This document shows positions 17,099 to 26,687 of a DNA stretch of 64,000 nt, one piece after another. Below the pieces are notes generated by a model. The model did no database searches and was not told the origin of the DNA. It was given only the letters and a program-made list of their open reading frames with translations. A program made the translations under genes and the position numbers. Numbering within the stretch: the first letter of the stretch is position 1; every line of letters begins with the position of its first letter. Where the stretch lies: contig NZ_BAABBA010000006.1 in NCBI RefSeq assembly GCF_039537705.1, positions 62,001 through 126,000 on the forward strand, read 5' to 3'. Source of the stretch: Georgenia daeguensis (GTDB lineage Bacteria; Actinomycetota; Actinomycetes; Actinomycetales; Actinomycetaceae).

Positions 17099-17398
17099 TC
17101 AGTGCTTCAGCAGGTTGACGTCGTCGACCGACGCTGACCTGCGAGTTCGGAAGATGGACACGATGATCGCGAGGCCGATGACGACCTCGGCGGCGGCCAC
17201 GACCATCACGAAGAAGGCCAGGACCTGGCCGGTCAGGTCGCCGTGGATCCGGGCGAACGTCACCAGCGCCAGGTTGGAGGAGTTCAGCATGATCTCCACC
17301 CCCAGCAGCGCGATGATGGCGTTGCGTCGCACGAGCACCGCGGTGGCGCCGATCGCGAACAGGATCCCGGCCAGGACCAGGTAGTTGACCAGGCTCAC
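17099..17398 (-). CDS. nuoK: NADH-quinone oxidoreductase subunit K
   Basis: A 99-residue, three-helix membrane subunit. The glutamate pair of the E-channel is seen in IIALLGVEIMLNSSNL and VVAAAEVVIGLAI. Length and motifs match the family. Its start overlaps the nuoJ stop by 4 nt. Confidence 0.97.
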   Translation of the reverse strand: MSLVNYLVLAGILFAIGATAVLVRRNAIIALLGVEIMLNSSNLALVTFARIHGDLTGQVLAFFVMVVAAAEVVIGLAIIVSIFRTRRSASVDDVNLLKH

Positions 17399-18378
17399 TT
17401 GTCCGCCTCCACGTTCTCGATCTGCTTGCGGGCCTCGCCGTCGGCCTCCACGTACCCCGGGCTGCCGGGCAGCCGGGGCTGTGGCGCCGCCTCGCCGCGC
17501 ATGCCGGGCATCCGGGCCTGCGCGACGGCGGGCGCCCCGCCCAGGGCGGCGGGTCCGCGCGCGCCGTCCTGCTCGCCGGCACGGGCGCGGGCGACGGCCT
17601 CGACCGTCTCCGGGCTGACGTCGGCGATCGAGCGGCCCTGCCCGCGGATGCGCAGCACGCGCGGGACGGAGTCCTTGATCGGCTCCCCCGTGGCGGCCAG
17701 CGCCGGCAGGTCGGCGGCGTTGGACCGGGCGTAGACGCCGGGCGCGGGCAGCTGGCCCACGCGGGTGCGGCCGCTGGCGAATGCGGCCATCTTGGCCTCG
17801 AGGGTCTCCTGCTGGCTGGCCTTGCGGCCGACCCGCTCGCGGTGCGTGAGCGTGACCGCGCCGACGGCGGCGATGATCAGCAGCAGGCCGGTGAGCTCCA
17901 TGGCGAAGACGTGGTCGGAGAAGATCAGGCGCGCCACGCCGACCGGGTTCGTGTCGGCGTTCGCGGCGGCGAGCCCGGTCGGGGCGGGACCGTTCGCGCG
18001 GAGCACCACCGCGCCGAGCAGGATCGCGAGCCCCAGGCCCGCGAGGACGCCCAGCCAGCGCTGGCCCTTGATCGTCTCGTGCAGGGAGTCGGAGGCGTCG
18101 ACGCCGACGAGCATGAGCACGAAGAGGAACAGCATCATGATCGCGCCGGTGTAGACGACCACCTGCGCGACGCCGAGGAAGGTCGCCTCCTGGGCGATGT
18201 ACATCGCCGCGAGGCAGAGCATGAGGAGCACCACCGACATCGCGGCGTAGACCGCGCGCCGGGAGAACAGCAGGCTGAGGGCGGCCAGCACCATGATCGG
18301 TGCCAGCACCCAGAACAGGACCGTCTCGCCGGTGGAGACCGTGCCGGTCTCGGCGAGCGCGGCGGGCAGCATGATCAC
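17395..18378 (-). CDS. nuoJ: NADH-quinone oxidoreductase subunit J with long C-terminal tail
   Basis: The N-terminal 170 residues hold the five membrane helices of NuoJ, including the pi-bulge region VVVYTGAIMMLFLFVLML. They are followed by a hydrophilic, Ala/Gly/Pro-rich C-terminal tail of about 150 residues not found in the short proteobacterial subunit. The product is 327 residues. GTG 18378 overlaps the nuoI stop (GTGA), and a longer ORF reaching 18870 is the shadow of nuoI. The tail is probably cytoplasmic, of unknown role. Confidence 0.95.
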   Translation of the reverse strand: MIMLPAALAETGTVSTGETVLFWVLAPIMVLAALSLLFSRRAVYAAMSVVLLMLCLAAMYIAQEATFLGVAQVVVYTGAIMMLFLFVLMLVGVDASDSLHETIKGQRWLGVLAGLGLAILLGAVVLRANGPAPTGLAAANADTNPVGVARLIFSDHVFAMELTGLLLIIAAVGAVTLTHRERVGRKASQQETLEAKMAAFASGRTRVGQLPAPGVYARSNAADLPALAATGEPIKDSVPRVLRIRGQGRSIADVSPETVEAVARARAGEQDGARGPAALGGAPAVAQARMPGMRGEAAPQPRLPGSPGYVEADGEARKQIENVEADK

Positions 18379-19145
18379 AGGTGGCTCCCCTCGGCGCCGG
18401 ACGGGACGGCCGTGGCGCCAGTGCGGACGGCCCCCGGCCCGGCGGGAGCGACCGCTCGCGCCGTGGACAGGGTCGGGTCCTGCGGACGGTGCTCGCGCAC
18501 CCACTCGACCTGCTCCGCGCTGGGGCCGGTGACGTCGCCGCGGTAGTAGTCGTCGTCGTCGGTGCCCTCGACCATCGGGTGCGGGGCCGCGAGCATGCCT
18601 TCGAGCATCGGGGCCAGGAGGTCCTGCTTCTCGTAGATCAGCCCCTCGCGGGTGGGGCCGGCGAGCTCGTACTCGTTGGTCATCGTCAGGGCGCGCGTGG
18701 GGCAGGCCTCGATGCACAGGCCGCAGAAGATGCAGCGCAGGTAGTTGATCTGGTAGACGCGGCCGTACCGCTCGCCCGGTGAGTACTGGGCGTCGGGGGT
18801 GTTGTTGCCGGCCTCGACGTAGATCGCGTCGGCCGGGCAGGCCCAGGCGCACAGCTCGCAGCCGATGCACTTCTCGAGCCCGTCGGCGTAGCGGTTGAGC
18901 TGGTGGCGCCCGTGGTAGCGCGGCTGCGTGGGCACCTTCTCGAACGGGTACTGCTCCGTGACGATGGGACGGAACATCGAGGAGATGGTCACGCCGTAGC
19001 CGGCCACCGGCGCGAAGAAGCGCCCGAGGGGCCCCTTCTGCGCGGGGCCGAGCTCCGGGGGAAGCGGACGGGCGACCTCGCCGCGCCGCGGCTCCGTGCG
19101 GCCGAGCGAGGTCCCCTCCTCGGGGCTGCGCTGGTCGTCAGACAT
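18375..19145 (-). CDS. nuoI: NADH-quinone oxidoreductase subunit I
   Basis: A 256-residue peripheral-arm subunit with two [4Fe-4S] motifs, CIGCELCAWACP and CIFCGLCIEACP, which bind clusters N6a and N6b passing electrons to N2. There is an N-terminal extension of about 50 residues and a C-terminal Ala/Pro/Thr-rich tail. It overlaps nuoH by 8 nt. Confidence 0.98.
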   Translation of the reverse strand: MSDDQRSPEEGTSLGRTEPRRGEVARPLPPELGPAQKGPLGRFFAPVAGYGVTISSMFRPIVTEQYPFEKVPTQPRYHGRHQLNRYADGLEKCIGCELCAWACPADAIYVEAGNNTPDAQYSPGERYGRVYQINYLRCIFCGLCIEACPTRALTMTNEYELAGPTREGLIYEKQDLLAPMLEGMLAAPHPMVEGTDDDDYYRGDVTGPSAEQVEWVREHRPQDPTLSTARAVAPAGPGAVRTGATAVPSGAEGSHL

Positions 19146-20523
19146 CGTGACCCTCCTTCAGGGTGGGCTGAGCGCCCTGCGTGGTGCGCGCGCCGGCCGC
19201 GGCCGCCTCGCGGCGGGCGCGCCGGGGCGACGGCGGCAGGGTCTGGCCGGGCAGCGGCGGCACGGGGTAGCCGCCCGCGAAGGCGTCGAACTCGGTGCCG
19301 GGCGGGATGAGCTCGGGGTGCGGCGTCGCCGCCTCGGCCTCGGGCTCCTCCTCCTTCTTGGCGGGCCACAGGAGCAGCACCACCATGATCACGGCGAAGA
19401 TCGCGGCGATCCACAGCAGCATCGACCGCAGGTCGGTGTCGGTGAACTGCCGCACGCCCTGGACGAGCGCGACCATGACCAGCCAGACGAGCGCGACCGG
19501 GATGAGGAGCTTCCAGCCCAGCTTCATGAACTGGTCGTAGCGGAAGCGCAGCAGCGTCCCGCGGGTCCAGATCATGAGGAACATGACGCACCACATCTTG
19601 GCGATGAACCACAGCATCGGCCACCAGCCGGTGTTGAGGACCCCGTCACCGATGGACGACAGCGGCCAGGGCGCGCGCCAGCCGCCCAGGAAGAGGGTGG
19701 TCGCCACGGCCGAGACGTTGAACATGTTGATGTACTCGGCGAGGAAGAACCACGCGAACTTCATCGACGTGTACTCGACCATGTGGCCGGCGACCAGCTC
19801 GCCCTCCGCCTCGGGCAGGTCGAAGGGCAGGCGGTTGACCTCGCCGACCATCGACACGAGGTAGACCAGGAACGCCGGCGCCAGGGCGATCGCCCACCAG
19901 AGCTGGGTCTGGGCGGCGACGATCTGCGACGTCGACAGCGAGCCGGAGACCAGGAAGACGCTGACGAGCGACAGGCCCATGCTCAGCTCGTAGGAGATGA
20001 CCTGCGCGGAGGAGCGCACCGACCCGAGCAGCGGGTAGGTGGAGTTCGAGGCCCAGCCGCCCAGGATGATGCCGTACACGCCCAGCGCCGTGATGGCGAG
20101 GATGTAGAGCACGGCGACGGGCATGTCCGTCAGCTGCAGCGGCGTCACGACGCCGAAGATCGAGACCTCGGGCCCGAACGGGATGACCGCGAGCACCATG
20201 AAGGAGCAGAACGCCGCGATGAAGGGCGCGAGGACGTAGAGGATCTTGTCCGCGCCCTTGATCGAGAAGTCTTCCTTCAGGACCAGCTTGAGGGCGTCGC
20301 CCACCGCCTGGAGCAGGCCGAAGGGACCGTGGACGTTGGGGCCGGGGCGCGTCTGCATGCGGCCGAGCCCGCGCCGCTCGACCCACAGCGCCATGAGCAC
20401 CGAGACGAGCAGGAACACGAGGATGAAGACGGCCTTGATGACCCAGATCCACCAGGTGTCGTTGCTGAAGTCGGCGACGGGCGCGGCGGGCGCACCCGTG
20501 GCGGTCGGCAGGATCATTCTCAC
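19138..20523 (-). CDS. nuoH: NADH-quinone oxidoreductase subunit H
   Basis: The 461-residue membrane subunit forms part of the quinone chamber. It shows GRMQTRPGPNVHGPFGLLQ and GEVNRLPFDLPEAEGELVAG, both diagnostic. Beyond the last helix is a soluble tail of about 85 residues rich in Glu and Pro. GTG 20523 is chosen because it overlaps the nuoG stop (GTGA) and has GAGG 7 nt upstream. ATG 20517 is the alternative. A longer ORF to 21435 is a shadow of nuoG. Confidence 0.96.
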   Translation of the reverse strand: MRMILPTATGAPAAPVADFSNDTWWIWVIKAVFILVFLLVSVLMALWVERRGLGRMQTRPGPNVHGPFGLLQAVGDALKLVLKEDFSIKGADKILYVLAPFIAAFCSFMVLAVIPFGPEVSIFGVVTPLQLTDMPVAVLYILAITALGVYGIILGGWASNSTYPLLGSVRSSAQVISYELSMGLSLVSVFLVSGSLSTSQIVAAQTQLWWAIALAPAFLVYLVSMVGEVNRLPFDLPEAEGELVAGHMVEYTSMKFAWFFLAEYINMFNVSAVATTLFLGGWRAPWPLSSIGDGVLNTGWWPMLWFIAKMWCVMFLMIWTRGTLLRFRYDQFMKLGWKLLIPVALVWLVMVALVQGVRQFTDTDLRSMLLWIAAIFAVIMVVLLLWPAKKEEEPEAEAATPHPELIPPGTEFDAFAGGYPVPPLPGQTLPPSPRRARREAAAAGARTTQGAQPTLKEGHDV

Positions 20524-23156
20524 TGGGCCACCTCCGCGGCGGACAGGGCGACGACGGCGCCGGCCCCCGCGCCGAGCATGTCGTGCACGCTCGAGCCCGG
20601 GGAGTTCTCCGGCAGCCAGACCACGTGCGCGGGCATCGTGGTCAACGACAGCGGCAGGGTGACCGCGCCCGCGGGGCCGGTCACGGTGACCCGGTCGCCG
20701 TCGACCACGCCGAGCGCGGCCGCGGTCTCGGGGCTGAGACGAACCACCGGGCGGTGGGCGGTGCCGGCGAGGTGCGGCTCGCCGTCCTGGCCGCGGCCGG
20801 AGTCCAGCTGCAGCTTCCACGTGGCCAGCACCGCCTGGCCCTCGCCCGGGGCGGGCAGGGGTCCGGCGGCCACGATCGGCGCGGCGGGACGCTCGCCGGT
20901 CCAGCCGGCGAGGTCCGCGAGCTCGTCGTGGACGACGGTCAGGTCCGCCAGGCGCAGGTCCACGCCCATCTCGGCGGCGAGCGAGTGCAGCACCTGGCGG
21001 TCCGAGAGCGCCCGGGAGACGAGCACCTGCCCGAAGGGGCGCACCCGTCCCTCCCAGTTCAGATAGGTGCCAGCCTTCTCCACCGGCGGGGCCACCGGCA
21101 GCACGACGTCGGCGTGCTCGGTGACCTCGGAGCGGCGCACCTCCAGCTGGAGGACGAAGCCGGCGGCGGCCAGCGCCGCCCGGGCCAGAGCGGGGTCGGG
21201 CAGGTCGCGCGGCTCGAGGCCGCCGACCACGAGGCCGCCCAGGGCGCCGTCGCGCGCGGCGGTCAGGATGCCGGTCAGGTCGCGCCCGGCGGCGGACGGC
21301 AGGGAGTCCACGCCCCACACCGCACCGGCGTCGACCCGCGCCTGGACGTCGGCGACGGAGCGCCCGCCGGGCAGCAGACCGGGCAGGAGCCCGGCGTCGA
21401 CCGCGCCGACCTCGCCGGCGCGCCGCGGCACCCACGCCAGGCGGGCACCGGTGCGGGCCGCGAGGGCGGAGACGGCGGAGAGGGTGCCGCGCACGGCGGC
21501 GGCCCGCTCCCCCACGAGGATGACGGCGCCCGGCGCCGCGAGCCGCTCGGCGAGCGTCGCGAGGTCGGCCACCTGGCCGCCGGCGACGATCGCGTCGAGG
21601 ACCTCCGGCTCCGTGCCGGGGGCCGCGGTGACGAGCTGGGCGCGCAGCTTGGTGGCGCCGCGCGTGGCCAGCGGGGCGACCGTGGCCACCTGGACCGTGC
21701 GGGCGAGGACGCCCTTGCGCAGCCGCAGGAAGATGGTGCCGGCCTCCTCCTCGGGCTCCAGCCCGACGAGCAGCACCTGCCCGGCCTTCTCGATGTCCGA
21801 GAACGTCACGCCGAGGCCGCGGGCGGCCACGTGGTGGGCCAGGAACTCAGCCTCCTCGTCCGTGTGGACGCGGGCGCGGTGGTCGACGTCGTTCGTGCCC
21901 AGGACGACCCGGGCGAACTTCGACCAGGCGTAGGAGTCCTCGAGGGTCAGGCGCCCGCCCGGCAGCAGGCCGACGCCGCCGGCCTCACGGGCCCGGCGCA
22001 GGCCCGTGGCGGCGAGGTCGAGCGCCTCGGACCAGCTGGTGGGCACGAGCTCCCCGGTCTGCTCGTCGCGCACCAGGGGCAGGGTCAGGCGGTCCGGGGC
22101 GGACTGCCAGGTGAAGGCGAAGCGGTCCTTGTCGGTGATCCACTCCTCGTTCACCTCCGGGTCGTCGCCCGCGAGACGGCGCAGGACCACGCCGCGGCGG
22201 TGGTCGACGCGGATGGCCGAGCCCGACGCGTCGTGCTCCGCGACGGAGGGGGTGGAGACGAGGTCGAACGGACGCGAGCGGAACCGGTACGAGGCCGAGG
22301 TCAGCGCGCCCACCGGGCAGATCTGGATGGTGTTGCCGGAGAAGTAGGACGCGAAGGGGCGCCCGGAGGTGTCCATCTCCGCCTCGCCGAGCGGCCCGAC
22401 GGCCAGACCGTCGGTCAGGCCCGCCACGCCCTTGGGCCCGACCATGTCGGGGGCGAGCACGAGCGGCTCCTCCTCGCCGGAGGAGGTGAAGTGCAGGATG
22501 TGCTCGTCGAAGGCGCCGATCTGCGAGCCGTTGATCCCGTGGACCTCGTCGCGCGGCGAGCCGCCGCCGCGGCCCTGGAGGGCGATGAACGGGTCGCCGG
22601 CGATCTGGTCGGAGAACCGGGTGCAGCGCTGGCACAGGATGCAGCGGTCACGGTCGAGCAGGATCTGCGTGGAGATCTTGATCGGCTTGGGGAACGTGCG
22701 CTTGATGTCCACGAACCGCGTGGTGGCTCGGCCGTTGCTCATCGCCTGGTTCTGCAGCGGGCACTCGCCGCCCTTGTCGCAGACGGGGCAGTCCAGCGGG
22801 TGGTTGATCAGGAGGAACTCCATGATCCCGTGCTGGGCCTTCTCGGCGACGTCGGAGGTGTGCTGGGTGGCGACGACCATGCCCGGGGTGGCCTCGAGCG
22901 TGCAGGAGGCCTGCGGCTTCGGCATCGGGCGGAGGTTGCCCTCGCGGTCCGGGGTGGACACGTCGACCAGGCACTGGCGGCACGCCCCCGCGGGGGCGAG
23001 CAGCGGGTGGTCGCAGAAGCGCGGGATCTGGATCCCGGCCTGCTCGGCGGCGCGGATGACCAGGGTTCCCTTGGGGACCTGGACCTCGACGCCGTCGATG
23101 GTCACCGTGTGCAGCTCGACCGGGGCCTCGGACTGACGGTCGGTCGTGGCGGTCAT
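20520..23156 (-). CDS. nuoG: NADH-quinone oxidoreductase subunit G
   Basis: The 878-residue iron-sulfur subunit starts with a [2Fe-2S] ferredoxin domain (C48, C59, C62, C85). The HPLDCPVCDKGGEC motif for cluster N5 and CILCQRCTRF...CPVGA for N4 follow, and then a molybdopterin-oxidoreductase-like domain. The CxxCxxxC motif that holds the extra N7 cluster in some bacteria is absent: the equivalent stretch reads SVAEHDASGSAI. ATG 23156 overlaps the nuoF stop (ATGA). Confidence 0.97.
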   Translation of the reverse strand: MTATTDRQSEAPVELHTVTIDGVEVQVPKGTLVIRAAEQAGIQIPRFCDHPLLAPAGACRQCLVDVSTPDREGNLRPMPKPQASCTLEATPGMVVATQHTSDVAEKAQHGIMEFLLINHPLDCPVCDKGGECPLQNQAMSNGRATTRFVDIKRTFPKPIKISTQILLDRDRCILCQRCTRFSDQIAGDPFIALQGRGGGSPRDEVHGINGSQIGAFDEHILHFTSSGEEEPLVLAPDMVGPKGVAGLTDGLAVGPLGEAEMDTSGRPFASYFSGNTIQICPVGALTSASYRFRSRPFDLVSTPSVAEHDASGSAIRVDHRRGVVLRRLAGDDPEVNEEWITDKDRFAFTWQSAPDRLTLPLVRDEQTGELVPTSWSEALDLAATGLRRAREAGGVGLLPGGRLTLEDSYAWSKFARVVLGTNDVDHRARVHTDEEAEFLAHHVAARGLGVTFSDIEKAGQVLLVGLEPEEEAGTIFLRLRKGVLARTVQVATVAPLATRGATKLRAQLVTAAPGTEPEVLDAIVAGGQVADLATLAERLAAPGAVILVGERAAAVRGTLSAVSALAARTGARLAWVPRRAGEVGAVDAGLLPGLLPGGRSVADVQARVDAGAVWGVDSLPSAAGRDLTGILTAARDGALGGLVVGGLEPRDLPDPALARAALAAAGFVLQLEVRRSEVTEHADVVLPVAPPVEKAGTYLNWEGRVRPFGQVLVSRALSDRQVLHSLAAEMGVDLRLADLTVVHDELADLAGWTGERPAAPIVAAGPLPAPGEGQAVLATWKLQLDSGRGQDGEPHLAGTAHRPVVRLSPETAAALGVVDGDRVTVTGPAGAVTLPLSLTTMPAHVVWLPENSPGSSVHDMLGAGAGAVVALSAAEVAQ

Positions 23157-24478
23157 CGAACACCTGCTTCGCTGAAGATGGCCGAGGCCTCGTACGGGAA
23201 GAGCTCCCAGGCCGGCGTGTGCGTGCCCGCCTCGAACTCGGAACGGAAGTGCTTGATGCCGCTCTGGATCGGGGTGGCGGAGGCGTCGCCGAGCGCGCAG
23301 AAGGAGCGGCCGGCGATGTTGGCGGAGACGTCGAGGAGGAGGTCGACGTCGCTGGGCAGGCCCTGGCCCGCCTCGAGGCGGTGCATGACCTGCTTCATCC
23401 AGTAGGTGCCCTCGCGGCAGGGCGTGCACTTGCCGCAGGACTCGTGCTGGTAGAAGTCCGTCCAGCGCGCGATGACCCGGACCACCGAGGTGGTCTCGTC
23501 GAAGACCATCAGGGCGCGCGTGGCGAGCATCGAGCCGGCCGCCCCCACGGACTCGTAGTCGAGCGGGACGTCCAGCTCGGCCTCGGTGAGGATCGGCGTC
23601 GAGGAACCGCCGGGCGTCCAGAACTTCAGCCGGTGCCCCTCGCGCATGCCGCCCGCGAGCTCGATGAGCTCGCGCATCGTGATGCCGAGCGGGGCCTCGA
23701 ACTGGCCGGGGTTCTTCACGTGGCCGGACACCGAGAACAGGCCGTGGCCCGCGCTCTTCTCCGTGCCCATGGAGGTGAACCAGTCCTTGCCGTGCTTGAT
23801 GATCGTGGGCACGGACGCGACGGACTCGACGTTGTTGACCACCGTGGGGCGCGCGTACAGGCCGGCGACGGCGGGGAACGGCGGCTTCAGGCGCGGCTGG
23901 CCGCGCAGGCCCTCGAGGGAGTCGAGCAGCGCCGTCTCCTCGCCGCAGATGTAGGCGCCCGCGCCGGCGTGGACCGTGATCTCCAGGTCGTAGTCGCCGT
24001 TCGGCCCCAGGCCCGTGCCGATGAGCCCGGCCTCGCGCGCCTCGCGCACCGCGGCGAGCAGCCGGCGGTAGACGTGCACGGTCTCCCCGCGCAGGTAGAT
24101 GAACGCGTGGTGGCCGCCGATGGCGTAGGAGGTGATCGCGACGCCCTCGACCAGGGCGTGCGGGTTGGCGAGCATGAGCGGGATGTCCTTGCAGGTGCCC
24201 GGCTCGGACTCGTCGGCGTTGACCACGAGGTAGCGGGGGCCGCCGTCGGGCTTGGGCAGGAAGGACCACTTCAGCCCGGTCGGGAAGCCGGCGCCGCCGC
24301 GGCCGCGCAGGCCGGAGGCCTTGACCTCGGCGACAACGTCCTCGGGCGGCATCGTCAGGGCCTTGGCCAGGCCCTCGTAGCCGCCGCGGTCGCGGTAGGT
24401 GGCAAGCGTCCAGGACCGCTCGGCGTCCCAGATGTCGGAGAGGATCGGCGTGAGCCGACCCGGTGCCGTGATGCTCAC
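23153..24478 (-). CDS. nuoF: NADH-quinone oxidoreductase subunit F
   Basis: The 441-residue subunit oxidises NADH. It has the FMN/NADH glycine-rich motif LRGRGGAGFPTG, NADESEPGTCKD, GAGAYICGEETAL and the N3 [4Fe-4S] ligands in ESCGKCTPCREGT with a later cysteine in SFCALGD. GTG 24478 overlaps the nuoE stop (GTGA). Confidence 0.98.
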   Translation of the reverse strand: MSITAPGRLTPILSDIWDAERSWTLATYRDRGGYEGLAKALTMPPEDVVAEVKASGLRGRGGAGFPTGLKWSFLPKPDGGPRYLVVNADESEPGTCKDIPLMLANPHALVEGVAITSYAIGGHHAFIYLRGETVHVYRRLLAAVREAREAGLIGTGLGPNGDYDLEITVHAGAGAYICGEETALLDSLEGLRGQPRLKPPFPAVAGLYARPTVVNNVESVASVPTIIKHGKDWFTSMGTEKSAGHGLFSVSGHVKNPGQFEAPLGITMRELIELAGGMREGHRLKFWTPGGSSTPILTEAELDVPLDYESVGAAGSMLATRALMVFDETTSVVRVIARWTDFYQHESCGKCTPCREGTYWMKQVMHRLEAGQGLPSDVDLLLDVSANIAGRSFCALGDASATPIQSGIKHFRSEFEAGTHTPAWELFPYEASAIFSEAGVR

Positions 24479-25338
24479 TGCGCCTCCTTCTTGACGTCCT
24501 TGTCGACCGTCTCCGCCGAGACGTCCGCCTCGGTGGTCGGCTTGCGCTCCGCGCTGGACTGCACCTCGCCGACCGGCACGGTCCCCGAGGCCGTGGACCC
24601 CGCGAGGTCGACGCCGGGTGTGGTGGTGGCGGGCCCGCCGGCGGCGGCCTGGCCGTGGCCCTGGGAGTCGTCGCGCACCTGCGGCGCGCGCCAGTTGTTC
24701 TCGCGGGCGATCCGCAGCCCGAGCAGGGTGGACTCGCCGGCGCCGACGCCCTCGTTCGCGCGCCCGTCCTCGAAGCCGGCGAGGACGTGGGAGATCTCCT
24801 TGAAGGTGGCGACCGTGTCGGCGCCGCGGGTGGGCCGGACCGGCTCGCCCGCGGTGATCTGGTCGACCAGCTCGATCGCGGAGGTGGGGGTCTGGTTGTC
24901 GAAGAACTCCCAGTTCACCATCACCACGGGTGCGTAGTCGCAGGCCGCGTTGCACTCGACCTGCTCGAGGGTGATCTTCCCGTCCGCCGTCGTCTCGTCG
25001 TGGCCGATGCCGAGGTGCTCGGAGACCCGCTCGAAGATGATGTCGCCGCCCATGACGGCGCACAGCGCGTTGGTGCACACGCCGACGGTGTAGTCGCCGT
25101 TGGGGTGGCGCTTGTACTGGGTGTAGAACGTCGCCACCGCGGAGACCTCGGCGCGGGTGAGGCCGAGGATGTCGGCGCACAGCGCGATGCCGCGGGGGGA
25201 GACGAAGCCGTCCTCGGACTGCACGAGGTGCAGCATCGGCAGCAGGGCCGAGCGGGGCTCGGGGTAGCGCGAGATGATCTCGGCGGCCTCGGCGCGCAGG
25301 CGCGCGTCGGCCTCGGGGGCGAAGGTTTCGGACGACAT
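24475..25338 (-). CDS. nuoE: NADH-quinone oxidoreductase subunit E with C-terminal extension
   Basis: The first 170 residues form a thioredoxin-like [2Fe-2S] protein (cluster N1a) with ligands in VCTNALC and ECNAACDYAP. The product is 287 residues. The last 110 are a low-complexity tail rich in Ala, Gly, Thr and Glu, with a short ordered-looking patch (LLGLRIARENNWRAPQ). ATG 25338 shares one base with the nuoD stop (TGATG). Confidence 0.96.
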   Translation of the reverse strand: MSSETFAPEADARLRAEAAEIISRYPEPRSALLPMLHLVQSEDGFVSPRGIALCADILGLTRAEVSAVATFYTQYKRHPNGDYTVGVCTNALCAVMGGDIIFERVSEHLGIGHDETTADGKITLEQVECNAACDYAPVVMVNWEFFDNQTPTSAIELVDQITAGEPVRPTRGADTVATFKEISHVLAGFEDGRANEGVGAGESTLLGLRIARENNWRAPQVRDDSQGHGQAAAGGPATTTPGVDLAGSTASGTVPVGEVQSSAERKPTTEADVSAETVDKDVKKEAQ

Positions 25339-26687
25339 CAGCGGTCCACCCCTCCCAGGACGGGGTCGAGCGAGGCGAGGGTGACGACGACGTCGGCCAG
25401 CTGGCCGCCCTCGGTCATCATCGCCGTGGACTGGAGGTTGGAGTACGACGGGTCGCGGAAGTGGGCCCGGTACGGGCGGGTGCCGCCGTCGGAGACGACA
25501 TGGACGCCCATGACGCCCTTGGCGTGCTCGACGGTGACGAACGCCTGCCCGGCCGGCACGCGGAAGCCCTCGGTCACCAGCTTGAAGTGGTGGATGAGGG
25601 ACTCCATGGAGGTCGACATGATCTCCTTGATGTGCTCCAGGGAGTTCCCCTGCCCGTCGGAGCCGATCGAGAGCTGCGCGGGCCAGGCGATCTTCTTGTC
25701 CGCCACCATGACCGGCCCCGGCGTCGCGTCGAGGCGGTCGAGGGCCTGCAGCACGATCTTGATGGACTCGTAGCACTCCTCGAACCGGACCATGGTGCGG
25801 TTGTAGGAGTCGGAGTAGTCCCGGGTGGGAACCTCGAAGTCGTACGTCTCGTAGCCGCAGTAGGGCTGCAGCTTGCGCAGGTCCAGCGGCAGGCCGGCGG
25901 CGCGCACGGACGGGCCGGTCAGGCCCAGTGCCATCGACGCGGCGAGGGAGACGTAGCCGACCTTCTGCTGGCGGCGCTTGAAGATCGGGTTCTCGACCGT
26001 GAGGTCCTGCAGCTCCTTGACCGACAGGCGGATGTTCGGCAGCAGCTCGCGCACGTAGTCCGTGGTGCCCGGGGGCAGGTCCTGCGCCACGCCACCGGGG
26101 CGGATGAACGCGTGGTTCATGCGCAGGCCGGTGATGCGCTCGAAGATCCGCAGGATGTCCTCGCGGCCGCGGAAGGCGACCGTCATCATCGTGGTCGCGC
26201 CGAGCTCGTTGCCGCCGGTGCCGATGGCGACGAGGTGGGACGCGATGCGGTTGAGCTCCATCAGGAGCACCCGGATGAGGGAGGCGCGCACGGGCACCTC
26301 GTCGGTGACCCCGAGGAGCTTCTCCACGCCGAGGCAGTAGGCGACCTCCTGGAAGAAGGGGGCGACGTAGTCCATGCGGGTGCAGAACGTCACGCCCTGG
26401 GTCCAGGTGCGGTACTCCATGTTCTTCTCGATGCCGGTGTGCAGGTAGCCGGTGCCGACCCGCAGCTCCCGCACCGTCTCGCCGTCGATCTCGAGGACGA
26501 GCCGGAGCACGCCGTGGGTCGAGGGGTGCACCGGGCCCATGTTGACGACGATGCGCTCCTCGCCGAGGCGCTCGGCCTCGGCGGCGATCTCCGCCCAGTC
26601 GCCGCCCTCGGCGACGAACTCCGGCGCCCCGGGCGCCTCACCGGCCGGGCGGGCTGCGGTGGGGCGGGCGTTGGTGGACGCGGACAT
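25338..26687 (-). CDS. nuoD: NADH-quinone oxidoreductase subunit D
   Basis: The 449-residue subunit lines the quinone site. The HPSTHGVLRLVLEIDGE motif carries the quinone-binding histidine, and YLHTGIEKNMEYRTW, GMRMNHAFIRPGG-like (GLRMNHAFIRPGG) and the C-terminal DPVLGGVDR ending match the family. ATG 26687 shares its A with the nuoC stop. NuoC and NuoD are separate genes here, not fused. Confidence 0.98.
   Translation of the reverse strand: MSASTNARPTAARPAGEAPGAPEFVAEGGDWAEIAAEAERLGEERIVVNMGPVHPSTHGVLRLVLEIDGETVRELRVGTGYLHTGIEKNMEYRTWTQGVTFCTRMDYVAPFFQEVAYCLGVEKLLGVTDEVPVRASLIRVLLMELNRIASHLVAIGTGGNELGATTMMTVAFRGREDILRIFERITGLRMNHAFIRPGGVAQDLPPGTTDYVRELLPNIRLSVKELQDLTVENPIFKRRQQKVGYVSLAASMALGLTGPSVRAAGLPLDLRKLQPYCGYETYDFEVPTRDYSDSYNRTMVRFEECYESIKIVLQALDRLDATPGPVMVADKKIAWPAQLSIGSDGQGNSLEHIKEIMSTSMESLIHHFKLVTEGFRVPAGQAFVTVEHAKGVMGVHVVSDGGTRPYRAHFRDPSYSNLQSTAMMTEGGQLADVVVTLASLDPVLGGVDR

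Noticed and set aside
15472..17118. 548-residue plus-strand frame opposite nuoL
   Set aside because: Highly charged nonsense composition, and fully explained as the complement of nuoL.
19096..21066. 656-residue plus-strand frame opposite nuoH and nuoG
   Set aside because: Same shadow effect. No ribosome site, and the composition follows third-position GC of the true genes.
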